Source of the DNA: Kineosphaera sp032229625
GTDB taxonomy: Bacteria > Actinomycetota > Actinomycetes > Actinomycetales > Dermatophilaceae
Direction of reading: 5' to 3'
DNA: 44,509 nucleotides
Assembly: GCA_032229625.1 (NCBI GenBank)
Contig: JAVTVZ010000146.1
Location: forward strand, 1 to 44,509
In this document: one piece after another, positions 15,517-23,779 of the stretch
Position numbering within the stretch: position 1 is the first letter of the stretch
How the letters are laid out: every line of letters starts with the position of its first letter
Position numbers and translations under genes: made by a program
Notes under the pieces: model-generated
Told to the model about the DNA's origin: nothing
The model's database searches: none
Seen by the model: only the letters and a program-made list of their open reading frames with translations

Positions 15517-15566
15517 CGCGTGCGCGGAATACACCGTGCGCACGTGTCCCTGGAACGCGGTCAGTG
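15517..15566 (+). repeat. Bipartite hairpin repeat, copy 2
   Basis: Same layout and orientation as 14624-14673: arms CGCGTGCGC and GCGCACGTG around the identical loop GGAATACACCGT, then 12 bp and GGTCAGTG. Relative to copy 1, the stem pair A-T is replaced by G-C, a compensatory change. Confidence 0.8.
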
Positions 15567-15671
15567 ACCCGATCGTGGCGAGCACCCGGGGAGGGCAGGA
15601 CCTGTCGCGGACGGCGCCGCGGGTAGAGGATGGACGCCGACGGGGACGCCGCCCACCGGAGGGATCAGCTC

Positions 15672-16826
15672 ATGCCTGCCACGCATCCGAGACTGCTCGT
15701 CGGCACGACGAAGGGCGCGTTCGTCCTGCACGGTTCCCCGGAACGCGACGCCTGGCGGGTCGCAGGACCCTTCTGCGACGGGTGGCCGATCAATCACGTC
15801 CTCGGCGACCCGGCGACGGGCACGATCTGGGCCGGGGGCGGGAGCGAGTGGTCCGGCGCGGGGGTGTGGCGTAGCGAGGACGGCGGCGCGACGTGGGAGC
15901 TCGCGCGAATGACGAGCGGGCAGATGGACGCGTGGGCGCGGGACGACGCGGCGTTCGCGGCGGCGATCGGGTGGACGGACGAGCCCGCGCCCTTCGGAGA
16001 CCGGTTTGCCCAGGTGTGGTCGCTCGGGACGGTGGGGGAACGGCTCTACGCCGGGACGAAGCCCGCCGCGCTCCTGGCCAGCGACGACGACGGCCGCACG
16101 TGGCAGCTCGTCGAGGCCCTCACCGAGCATCCGTCGGCGCAGGACTGGGTCGGGGGAGCCGCCGGGCTCGTGTTGCACACGATCCTGGGCGATCCGACCG
16201 ACCCGCAGAAGGTGTGGATCGGCATCTCCTCGGCCGGCGTCTTCGCGACGAAGGACGCCGGGCAGACGTGGGAGCGGCGCAACGACCTCGCTGCGCCCGA
16301 CGAGATCGCCACCCCCGACCATCCGGCCGGGCCGCGCGACGGGCAGACCGGCCTGTGCGTCCACCACCTCGTCCGCGCCCAGGACGAGGAGGGCGACCTG
16401 CTCTACCAGCAGAACCACTACGGGACCTGGCGATCCGACGACGGCGGCCTCGCGTGGCGGGACATCACGGCGGGTCTGCCGTCGACGTTCGGCTTCCCCA
16501 TCGAGGTCCACCCGCGCGACTCCCGGACCGTGTGGACGCTGCCGCTCAACGGCGACATGGCCGGCCGCTACCCGCCCGACGCCGCGGCCGCGGTCTGGCG
16601 CTCGCGCGACGGCGGTGACACGTGGGAGGCGCTGCGGGCCGGGCTGCCGCAGGAGGCGTGCTTCTTCACCGTCCTGCGCCAGAGCATGGCCGTCGACCGA
16701 GCCGATCCCGTCGGCGTCTATGTCGGCACGAACACCGGCTCGGTCTTCGCCAGCCGCGACGAGGGCGACACGTGGCACGAGGTCGCCCGCCACCTGCCGA
16801 CGATCCTGTCCGTCGAAGCCCTGTGA
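15672..16826 (+). CDS. BNR-repeat beta-propeller (sialidase/sortilin-like) protein
   Basis: 384 aa from an ATG with GGAGGGATCAG upstream. At least six Asp-box/BNR motifs (S-x-D-x-G-x-T-W type) are spread along the chain: SEDGGATWELA, SDDDGRTWQLV, TKDAGQTWERR, SDDGGLAWRDI, SRDGGDTWEAL and SRDEGDTWHEV. They predict a six- to seven-bladed propeller. It has no signal peptide and no evident sialidase active-site Arg triad, so it is likely a cytoplasmic propeller of unknown function, not a true sialidase. Its stop codon overlaps the start of the UvrA2-like gene, pointing to joint expression. Confidence 0.85.
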   Translation: MPATHPRLLVGTTKGAFVLHGSPERDAWRVAGPFCDGWPINHVLGDPATGTIWAGGGSEWSGAGVWRSEDGGATWELARMTSGQMDAWARDDAAFAAAIGWTDEPAPFGDRFAQVWSLGTVGERLYAGTKPAALLASDDDGRTWQLVEALTEHPSAQDWVGGAAGLVLHTILGDPTDPQKVWIGISSAGVFATKDAGQTWERRNDLAAPDEIATPDHPAGPRDGQTGLCVHHLVRAQDEEGDLLYQQNHYGTWRSDDGGLAWRDITAGLPSTFGFPIEVHPRDSRTVWTLPLNGDMAGRYPPDAAAAVWRSRDGGDTWEALRAGLPQEACFFTVLRQSMAVDRADPVGVYVGTNTGSVFASRDEGDTWHEVARHLPTILSVEAL

Positions 16827-19105
16827 GCCGTGGCGAGCGACGCGTGAGCATCGACGAGATCCGCGTGCGCGGCGCGCGCCAGAACAACCTCCAGGGCCTC
16901 GACCTCGACCTCGCCAAGCGGCAGCTCGTTGTCGTGGTCGGGGTGTCCGGGTCGGGCAAGTCCTCTCTCGTCTTCGACACGCTGGCAGCCGAGGCGCAGC
17001 GCCAGGTCAACGCGACGTTCAGCGCCTTTGCCCAGAACTACCTCCCGTCCTACTCTCGCCCCGAGGCCGACCTCATCGCCAACCTCTCGGCCGCCGTCGT
17101 CATCGAGCAGCGCCGGGTCGTCGGCGGTCCCCGCTCGACGGTCGCGACGATCACCGACATCGGTGACTGGCTGCGGATGCTCTACTCGCGCGCCTCGACT
17201 CCACACGTCGGCTACTCCTACGCCTTCTCCTTCAACGACCCCTCCGGCATGTGCCCGGCCTGCCAGGGCCGCGGGCAGTGCATGGCCCTCGACGTCGCGG
17301 CCTTCCTGGACGAGTCCCGCTCCCTGCGCGAAGGGCCGTTCCGGCATCCGGAGTACAAGGTCGGCTCGCTCGCGTGGCGCCGGTATGCCGACAGCGGGCT
17401 CTTCGACGTCGACGTGCCGATCGAGCAGTACTCCGCCACCGAGCGGCATCGGCTGCTCGACGCCGAGCCCGGCGAGGTCGAGCCGACCGGCCCGCACGCC
17501 CTGCCGGGCCACTACGAGGGGGTGCTCGTCCGCTTCCGGCGCCTCCAGCTCGGCAAGGATCCGGCGAGGCTCAAGGGCGAGGCGAAGGCCGCCTACGAGC
17601 GGCTCGTCACGCAGGCGCCGTGCGCCGAGTGCGGCGGCAGCCGCCTGAACGAAGCCGCCCGCACGGCGCACATCGAAGGGCTCACGCTGCCCGCCGCCTC
17701 CGCGATGCAGGTGAGCGACCTCGTGGCGGCGATGCACGGCTGGCAGCTCGGCGCCCTGAGCCCGGTCGTCGGCGAGATCACGGCGCAGCTCGATCGGCTC
17801 GTCGACCTCGGCCTGGGCTACCTCAGCCTCGACCGGCAGACCGCGACCCTCTCCGGCGGCGAGGCCCAGCGCATCGCGATGGTCCGCCACCTCGGCAGCA
17901 CCCTCAACGACATGCTCTACATCTTCGACGAGCCGACGACCGGGCTGCACGCCCGCGACGTCGACCGCCTCGCCCGCCTGCTCACGGCGCTGCGCGACAA
18001 GGGCAACACCGTCATCGTCGTCGAGCACGACCCCGCGATCATGGCGATCGCCGACGAGATCCTCGAGATCGGGCCCGGTCCGGGGCCGGCGGGCGGGCAC
18101 CTCGTCTTCCAGGGCACGTACGCCGACCTGCGCACCGCCGACACCCCGACCGGCCGCGCGCTTCGGCAGCGGCCGGTCGCCGACCGGACGCCGCGGACTC
18201 CGCGCGGGCACCTGGGGATCACCCACGCCGCGACCCACAACCTGCGCGACGTCACCGTCGACCTGCCCCTGGGCGTCCTCACCGTCGTCACCGGCGTCGC
18301 CGGGTCGGGCAAGTCGAGCCTCATCCACGGCCACCTGCCGGCCGTCGCGCCCGAGGCGGTGCTCATCGACCAAGGGCCGATCCGCGGCTCGCGGCGCTCC
18401 ACCCCCGCGTCGTGGACCGGGATGCTCGACGAGATCCGCCGCCTCTACGCGAAGGCGACCGGCCAACCGCCCGGTCTCTTCTCCCCGAACTCCGACGGCG
18501 GCTGCCGCGCCTGCGACGGCACCGGGCTGACGTTCATCGACCTCGGCTTCGCCGACGCGGTGACGACGCCGTGCGAGACGTGCGGCGGACGCCGCTTCCG
18601 GCCGGGCGCGCTGCGGCACACCGTCACAGGCCTCTCGATCGCCGACGTCTTCGAGCTGACGATCGACGAGGCGCGCGAGCACTTCACCGACACCCGGCTC
18701 GTCCGGCTGCTCACCATCGCCTCCCGGGTCGGCCTCGGCTACGTCGCGCTCGGGCAGAACCTCACCACCCTCTCCGGCGGCGAGCGCCAGCGCCTCAAGC
18801 TCGCCCGCGAGCTCACCGGCGGCGCCGACCTCATCGTGCTCGACGAACCGACGACCGGGCTGCACCCCACCGACATCGGCCGCCTCCTGAGCCTCCTGCA
18901 CGACCTCGTCGACGAAGGCCGCACCCTCGTCGTGATCGAGCACGACCTCGACGTCATCGCCGCCGCCGATCACGTCATCGACCTCGGCCCCGAGGGTGGT
19001 CATGACGGCGGCCGCGTCCAGTTCACCGGCCAGGTCGCGGGCCTCGCGGCGACCGACACCCATACCGGCGTCTACCTGCGGCGCCACCTCAGTGACGCCC
19101 ACTGA
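16823..19105 (+). CDS. UvrA2-like ABC ATPase (excinuclease subunit A paralogue)
   Basis: About 760 aa, shorter than UvrA (~950). Two ABC halves: Walker A GVSGSGKSSLV (first) and GVAGSGKSSLI (second), signatures LSGGEAQRIAM and LSGGERQRLKL, Walker B IFDEPTTGLHARD and VLDEPTTGLHPTD. Four CxxC half-fingers (CPACQGRGQC, CAECGGSR, CRACDGTG, CETCGGRRF) supply the zinc modules. The shorter length is typical of the UvrA2 class, which lacks the UvrB-binding domain and is linked to tolerance of DNA-binding drugs. GTG at 16823 overlaps the upstream stop (GTGA); a second GTG at 16844 is possible. The last codons run into a 10-bp tandem repeat containing the stop. Confidence 0.9.
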   Translation: MSRGERRVSIDEIRVRGARQNNLQGLDLDLAKRQLVVVVGVSGSGKSSLVFDTLAAEAQRQVNATFSAFAQNYLPSYSRPEADLIANLSAAVVIEQRRVVGGPRSTVATITDIGDWLRMLYSRASTPHVGYSYAFSFNDPSGMCPACQGRGQCMALDVAAFLDESRSLREGPFRHPEYKVGSLAWRRYADSGLFDVDVPIEQYSATERHRLLDAEPGEVEPTGPHALPGHYEGVLVRFRRLQLGKDPARLKGEAKAAYERLVTQAPCAECGGSRLNEAARTAHIEGLTLPAASAMQVSDLVAAMHGWQLGALSPVVGEITAQLDRLVDLGLGYLSLDRQTATLSGGEAQRIAMVRHLGSTLNDMLYIFDEPTTGLHARDVDRLARLLTALRDKGNTVIVVEHDPAIMAIADEILEIGPGPGPAGGHLVFQGTYADLRTADTPTGRALRQRPVADRTPRTPRGHLGITHAATHNLRDVTVDLPLGVLTVVTGVAGSGKSSLIHGHLPAVAPEAVLIDQGPIRGSRRSTPASWTGMLDEIRRLYAKATGQPPGLFSPNSDGGCRACDGTGLTFIDLGFADAVTTPCETCGGRRFRPGALRHTVTGLSIADVFELTIDEAREHFTDTRLVRLLTIASRVGLGYVALGQNLTTLSGGERQRLKLARELTGGADLIVLDEPTTGLHPTDIGRLLSLLHDLVDEGRTLVVIEHDLDVIAAADHVIDLGPEGGHDGGRVQFTGQVAGLAATDTHTGVYLRRHLSDAH

Positions 19106-19302
19106 CGCCCACTGACGCCCACTGACGCCCACTGACGCCCACTGACGNNNNNNNNNNNNNNNNNNNNNNNNNNNNNNNNNNNNNNNNNNNNNNNNNNNNN
19201 NNNNNNNNNNNNNNNNNNNNNNNNNNNNNNNNNNNNNNNNNNNNNNNTGACGCCCACTGACGCCCACTGACGCCCACTGACGCCCACTGACGCCCACTGA
19301 CG
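19091..19302. repeat. 10-bp tandem repeat array interrupted by an assembly gap
   Basis: TGACGCCCAC is repeated almost perfectly on both sides of a run of Ns (about five and a half copies left, five to six right). The array begins inside the last codons of the UvrA2-like gene and supplies its TGA stop. The true copy number is unknown because of the gap. Confidence 0.95.
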
Positions 19303-19429
19303 GGCGTGGCGATCGTGCCCTCCTCCAGGGCCGCCCCCGTGCTCGGCCTGCCCGGCGACGTCACCGCCGCCGGGCGGGATACGAGCAGGGGGCAGCTGTG
19401 GTCTGCGCGGCGACCGGACGAAGTGCTGG
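19106..19429. other. Intergenic region holding the 10-bp array
   Basis: 324 bp between convergent genes (UvrA2-like on plus, metalloprotease on minus). Apart from the tandem array and the gap, the right part (19303-19429) shows no gene or clear terminator. Confidence 0.6.
19148..19247. other. Assembly gap (100 N)
   Basis: Exactly 100 Ns, the conventional placeholder for a gap of unknown length, inside a 10-bp tandem repeat that probably defeated the assembler. Confidence 0.99.
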
Positions 19430-20635
19430 TCAGGCGCAGGTGTCGGCGGCGGCCGTGCCCATGCGTGTGGCGCTCGTGTCCTTCTCGCGCAGGCCGACGA
19501 GGCGCAGTGCGTTGAGGTCGCCGGCGCCCCACGAGGTCAGGGCCCAGTTGGCGGTCGGGGCCATGATCTGCTTGGTGTCGCTGGGGTGGGTCACGCCCAT
19601 GACGTGCGCCATCTCGTGCATCATCACCGAGCCCCACGTGCCCGTGCGGGTCGCTGCGAGGCCGGCGCCCAGCTTCTGCCGGGCGTCGAGCGCGATGTAG
19701 CCCTGCTCGGAGAGGCCGTCGCCGTTGGTGTCGACGGAGCCGCCGACGCCGAGGACCTTGCCGAGCTTGGCCGGCAGGAGCGTCGAGGCCTTCACCGGGT
19801 CGCTGTTGTCGGCGAACGCGATGACGATCTCCGCTCCGTCCTTGTACTCCTGCAGCGGAAGCGTCTTCGAGCGCGCCTTGGGGAGGGGCTGGACGGTATC
19901 GGTGGTGACGTTCTCGAAGGTCAGGCCGGTCGCGTCGGCGACCGCCTGCACCGCGTCGTCGATGTCCTTGATCGCGGCGGTCTTGCCGGCGGCGTCTGCC
20001 GCGTAGGCGTTCACCGGCCGGTAGTCGACGTTGACGGCGTACTTGATCGTCCGCTTCGTCGAGGCGTCGGCGCACGCCTTCCACCGCGTCTTGAGCAGCT
20101 TGTAGGCGGTGTGCTTGCCCCGGCCCAGCTCGAGCGTGAACTCGCTGGACGCGCCGGCGATCGATGTGCCGTTGGGGACGACCACGCGGTAGGTGGTCTC
20201 GTCCTGCAGGTCCTCGGAGATGCCGGAGATCGTGTACTTGCTGCCGGCCTTGAACTTCACGGGCTTGCCGAGCGGGAGCCAGTCGCTGCCGTACTTCTGC
20301 TCGAGCTGGACATAGCCGGAGATGCTGCTGCCAGGGGCCGAGACGGTGCCGGACACGGTGAACTTGGAGTTCGGGGAAACGAAGTGCAGCGCCGGCGTGG
20401 CGGTGACAATCACCGTCGCGGTCGTCGCGGCCAGCCCCGCGGACACCTGCGACACCTGCTGCACGAGGCCCGCGCGGCCGGCGGCGGGCGCGGTGAAGGC
20501 CTCGGCAGTGACGGTCTCTGCGGCGGGCGCGGTCGCGGCCTGCGGGGCGGCGACGGTCGAGGCGACGAGAGCGGGGGTGGCGACGGCCACGGCGGTCAGC
20601 GCCAGCGCACCACGAGCGTAGATCGAGCGAGACAT
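19430..20635 (-). CDS. Secreted matrixin-type zinc metalloprotease (metzincin)
   Basis: 401 aa from an ATG with AAGGAG eight bases upstream. A signal peptide is clear (MSRSIYARGALALTAVAVA ... ASTVAAPQAA). Residues ~70-170 look like an Ig-like beta domain (SKFTVSGTVSAPGSSISGYVQLEQ). The catalytic part near residue 340 has the metzincin zinc motif HEMAHVMGVTH, followed by the Met-turn QIMAP. Cys residues near the start of the catalytic domain (ACADA) and at the end (DTCA) may form a disulfide. Extracellular protein degradation is the likely role. Divergent from a membrane-anchored beta-helix protein. Confidence 0.88.
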   Translation of the reverse strand: MSRSIYARGALALTAVAVATPALVASTVAAPQAATAPAAETVTAEAFTAPAAGRAGLVQQVSQVSAGLAATTATVIVTATPALHFVSPNSKFTVSGTVSAPGSSISGYVQLEQKYGSDWLPLGKPVKFKAGSKYTISGISEDLQDETTYRVVVPNGTSIAGASSEFTLELGRGKHTAYKLLKTRWKACADASTKRTIKYAVNVDYRPVNAYAADAAGKTAAIKDIDDAVQAVADATGLTFENVTTDTVQPLPKARSKTLPLQEYKDGAEIVIAFADNSDPVKASTLLPAKLGKVLGVGGSVDTNGDGLSEQGYIALDARQKLGAGLAATRTGTWGSVMMHEMAHVMGVTHPSDTKQIMAPTANWALTSWGAGDLNALRLVGLREKDTSATRMGTAAADTCA

Positions 20636-20731
20636 GCGAATCTCTCCTTGATTCATGAACCATCCATGGCCGGCAGTCCGCCGGGGTCTACCGACTTGAT
20701 CGGCCGTCCTGGGTGGCACGTGAGAGAAGTC

Positions 20732-20756
20732 TGAAAAGTATATTTCGGATATTCGG
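20732..20756. promoter_or_regulatory. AT-rich promoter island between divergent genes
   Basis: A short AT-rich stretch in otherwise GC-rich DNA contains TATACT on the minus strand (20742-20737) and TATATT on the plus strand (20739-20744). Either could serve as a -10 box for the metalloprotease or the beta-helix protein. No convincing -35 is visible for either. Confidence 0.4.
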
Positions 20757-20888
20757 CGCATGAGGTCAGGGCGTCTCGGCAGTGTGGTTGTCGCGCCGGG
20801 CAGTCCGCGCCGCATCGGGCGGTCGGGCGCGCAGAATTGACGTCGCGGCCTGCGGGCGCCGGGCGCCGCAGGCGACGAGGGGGAATCG

Positions 20889-21875
20889 ATGGACGGCCAG
20901 GAGCGACCGGATCGGGAGTTGCCGCAGATCGACGAGGTGCTGCGTCGCCGCGGGCACAGCGGGGGAGTCGAGGTGCCCGGATCGGCGGGCGGACCGCAGG
21001 ACGTGACGCCCTCCCGGAGCGAGCGCGCCTCGTCGCCGCCTGCGCCTCCTCCTGCGCCGTCGCAGTCTGCGCAGCCACCGCGATCCGGCGCCGCGCAGCG
21101 GCCCGGGCGCCGGTGGCGCGCAGCGCTGGTGCCGGTGCTCGTCCTGGCCGCCGGCGGCTTGTGGGTCGCCAACGGCAGCTACGGGCAGTCGGGCGGCACC
21201 ATGACCCTGAGCTCGACGCAGGTGCAGGTATCTGTCGACGGGGTCGCCGACGTGCGTGTGCGGGGCGGCTCAGGCAGTGGCCTGCAGTGGCGGGCAGAGT
21301 CCGGTGTGCCGGCGTCGTGCCGCCCGACGCCGCACGCGGCCCAGCCGGGCGCCCCGATGCAGATCGACATCACGTGCAGCGAGCCGTGGCTCGGCGACAA
21401 CGACATCGAGATCGAGGTGCCCGCCTCGACGCAGCTGACGCTCCAGGGCGGCGAGGCCGACGTCCGCGTCGAGGGACGCTTCGCGGCGGTGTCCGTCACG
21501 ACCGACACCGGCGACGTCCGGCTCGACGATGTGACGGCCGACATCGGGGTGCGATCCCAGCGCGGTGACGTGCGCCTCGACGACGTCGACGGCTGGGTCT
21601 GGGTGCAGGCCGACGGCGGTGACGTGCGCGGGCAGGTGCTCGCGTCGCGGTCGGTGACCGTGCGCTCGGGCGGCGACGTCCGCCTGGAATACGACGGCGA
21701 GGTCCCCGCGACGACCGTCGACGCCGCTCACGACGTGCGCCTCGAACTCGCCTCCGGCGCCGCCCGCGTGAGCCTGGACGCCGGCGGGGAGCTGCGCTCC
21801 GACGTCACCGACACACCCGGCGCCGCGCAGTCCGTGACGATCCGCGGCGGCGGCGACGTGCGCGTCAGCGACTGA
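20889..21875 (+). CDS. Membrane-anchored DUF4097-like beta-helix protein
   Basis: 328 aa. A cytoplasmic, Pro-rich N-terminus (~75 residues) is followed by one membrane helix (WRAALVPVLVLAAGGLWVA), and the rest should be outside. The outer part has regular strand repeats built on xVRLDDVxxD and SGGDVRLE, as in the DUF4097 adhesin-like beta-helix family. In other bacteria this fold is linked to envelope-stress sensing and to some anti-sigma-like proteins. No kinase or sigma factor is nearby. GAGGGGGAA precedes the ATG. It is divergent from the secreted protease, with which it shares a promoter region. Confidence 0.75.
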   Translation: MDGQERPDRELPQIDEVLRRRGHSGGVEVPGSAGGPQDVTPSRSERASSPPAPPPAPSQSAQPPRSGAAQRPGRRWRAALVPVLVLAAGGLWVANGSYGQSGGTMTLSSTQVQVSVDGVADVRVRGGSGSGLQWRAESGVPASCRPTPHAAQPGAPMQIDITCSEPWLGDNDIEIEVPASTQLTLQGGEADVRVEGRFAAVSVTTDTGDVRLDDVTADIGVRSQRGDVRLDDVDGWVWVQADGGDVRGQVLASRSVTVRSGGDVRLEYDGEVPATTVDAAHDVRLELASGAARVSLDAGGELRSDVTDTPGAAQSVTIRGGGDVRVSD

Positions 21876-21926
21876 TCGGCGCGGCCTCCCCGCGATCGGT
21901 GCAGCGGGGCAGCGCCCCTCGACGCG

Positions 21927-21995
21927 ACTGACCTCGCCCCAGCGACAGACGCGCACGTCAGACGGTGCGCGACCGTGCCGGGAGCGAGGTCAGTG
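21927..21995. repeat. Symmetrical hairpin element with GGTCAGTG-type flanks
   Basis: ACTGACCTCGC (21927-21937) and GCGAGGTCAGT (21984-21994) are exact inverted copies. A GC hairpin, GCGCAC/GTGCGC (21951-21970), lies midway between them. Another GGTCAGTG follows at 22008-22015. It lies between convergent genes, so a two-way transcription terminator is plausible; it has no T-tract. Related in layout to the repeats at 14624 and 15517. Confidence 0.65.
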
Positions 21996-22033
21996 GCGTG
22001 TGTGGTCGGTCAGTGGCCGGACCGTCGCGGCGG

Positions 22034-23263
22034 TCAGGCCGGGGTCGTTGCCGGCTGCGCGGCGGCGCGACGGTCGATGACGCGTGCGAGGGCGAGGATC
22101 AGCAGGCCCGCGACGGCGAGCGCGACGCCGACCCAGCCGGTCGAGGGCCAGCCCCAGCCGGCGGCGATGGTCAGGCCGGCGAGGAAGGGGCCGATGGCGT
22201 TCGCGAGGTTGAACGCGACGTGGTTCATCGCGGCGGCCAGGGTCTGGGCGTCGCCGGCGACCTCCATGAGGCGCGTCTGCAGCGGCACGACGAGCCCGCC
22301 GCCCATGCCGACGCCGAACATCGCGACCGCCGTGAGCAGCGCGTTGCCGATCGTCAGCGCGTAGAAGAACGCCGCGACGCCGAGGATCAGCTGAAAGACC
22401 GCGGCCGCGGCGAGCAGGCGACCGTGCGCATACCGGCCGGCGAGGATGTTGCCCAGGGTGCTGCCCAGGCCGTAGATGACCAGCGTCACCGAGACGCCCC
22501 ACTGCGGGCCGGCGCCGGAGTCGAGGTAGGCGGCGCTGAAGTAGGAGTAGACGGCGAACATGCCGCCGAAGCCGATCGCGCCCGCGGCGAGCGTGACGAG
22601 CACCTGCGGGTTGATCAGGGCCCGCAGCTCGGAGGTCGGGCGGGCGTGCGCGTCGCCCGGCTCGGCCGGGGCGGTCAGGGTGACCATGACGATCGTCAGC
22701 GCGCCCAGGGCCGCGACCAGCGCAAACCCGTAACGCCAGCCGAGCAGCTGCCCGACGGCCGTCAGCGCCGGCACCCCGACGACGTTGGCGATCGCCAGGC
22801 CGAGCATCACCTTGCTCACCGCGCCCGCGCGCTGCTCGGGGCGCCCGAGGGCGGCGGCGAAGAGCATCGCGACCCCGAAGTAGGCGCCGTGCGGCAGACC
22901 CGCGACGAAGCGGCCCGCGATGAGCAGCGGCATCGTCGGCGCCAGCGCCGTCCAGACGTTGCCGGCGACGAAGAGGGCCATGAGGCCCAGCAGCACCTGC
23001 TTGCGCGGCAGCCGCGCCGCGAGCACCGAGATCAGCGGCGCGCCGACGACGACGCCGAGCGCGTAGGCGCTGATGGCGTGCCCGGCGGCCTGCTCGGTGA
23101 CGCGCAGGTCGCTCGCGAAATACGGCAGCAGACTCATCGCCGCGAATTCGCCCGCGCCGACGGCGAACGTGCCCGACGCGAGCCAGAGGATGACGAGGCC
23201 GGGGTGGACCGATCGGCCGCCCGGCGGTGCGGGCGAGGCGCTGGTCGACGGGATCGCTGACAT
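22034..23263 (-). CDS. MFS transporter, DHA1/AraJ-like efflux permease
   Basis: 409 aa with twelve membrane helices. The ATG has GGAGG eight bases upstream. Features of the DHA1 (AraJ/Cmx) group: GTFAVGAGEFAAMSLLPYFASDLRV in helix 1, GVVVGAPLISVLAARLPRKQVLLGLMALFVAGN for motif A, and RFVAGLPHGAYFGVAMLFAAAL in helix 4. Such proteins export sugars, chloramphenicol or other small molecules by proton antiport. No regulator gene is adjacent, and the substrate is unknown. Confidence 0.88.
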   Translation of the reverse strand: MSAIPSTSASPAPPGGRSVHPGLVILWLASGTFAVGAGEFAAMSLLPYFASDLRVTEQAAGHAISAYALGVVVGAPLISVLAARLPRKQVLLGLMALFVAGNVWTALAPTMPLLIAGRFVAGLPHGAYFGVAMLFAAALGRPEQRAGAVSKVMLGLAIANVVGVPALTAVGQLLGWRYGFALVAALGALTIVMVTLTAPAEPGDAHARPTSELRALINPQVLVTLAAGAIGFGGMFAVYSYFSAAYLDSGAGPQWGVSVTLVIYGLGSTLGNILAGRYAHGRLLAAAAVFQLILGVAAFFYALTIGNALLTAVAMFGVGMGGGLVVPLQTRLMEVAGDAQTLAAAMNHVAFNLANAIGPFLAGLTIAAGWGWPSTGWVGVALAVAGLLILALARVIDRRAAAQPATTPA

Positions 23264-23779
23264 GGCACGGACCTCCAAGGGGCTCGAGATGGTGGCTGGT
23301 GCCCACCCGCAGGTGGGCGCGCCGATCCGCCCCGAGGGGGCGTCGCTGCCGAAGGAGGGCCAGATCAGGCCGGTCGCGCGCGGCTGCCCGTCGCCCGGGT
23401 CACCTCGACGCCGGCCGACCGACGTCGACCCGAGGCGGCCGGATCCGACCTGAGGCGGCGGGAGCCGACGTGAGGCCGGAGCCGACGTGAGCCCTCACCG
23501 GCCGACCGAAGGTGAGCCCGCGGTCCTCATCGGGCCGCCGGCGCCGGGCCGGAGCAGGGCGCAGCAGGGACGGACGCCGGTCGCGGGGCGACCACGACAG
23601 TGCCCTGAGGTGGACACCGCCGCGCCGCCGTCGCGCACGATCGCCGTCCACCCTACGACCGCGGTGTCCGCATTGTGAATTCCGCGCCGAAGCCTCCGAG
23701 CCGCGCGCGGCCCCCGCGAGACCGACGAGGCCGCCGTCAGGAATACGCCCGGAGGCAGGTCATCGGGGGTACCGGGGGA
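23264..23779. other. 516-bp intergenic region without a convincing gene
   Basis: Presumably holds the promoter of the MFS gene (minus strand, right next to 23263) and the end of the GyrI-like transcript. It contains the degenerate 17-20-bp repeats listed separately and a small CTCACC/GGTGAG inverted repeat (23494-23516). Short open frames here lack family resemblance and ribosome sites. Confidence 0.5.
23426..23494. repeat. Degenerate 17-20-bp tandem repeat
   Basis: Four successive units begin CGAC[C/G][C/T]GAG and share GGC and GGA(G/T)C: at 23426, 23446, 23466 and 23483 (the last partial). Function unknown. Confidence 0.65.

Noticed and set aside
15672..16826. BNR protein considered as a true sialidase
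   Set aside because: No export signal and no arginine triad or FRIP-type motif seen; only the propeller repeats are supported.
19091..19302. 10-bp array considered as plasmid iterons, an origin or a CRISPR array
   Set aside because: No rep, dnaA or cas gene nearby; units are too short and contiguous for CRISPR, and the array lies in a gene tail.
23487..23678. 63-codon plus-strand frame in the gene-free region
   Set aside because: No ribosome binding site, no family character and repeat-derived start.
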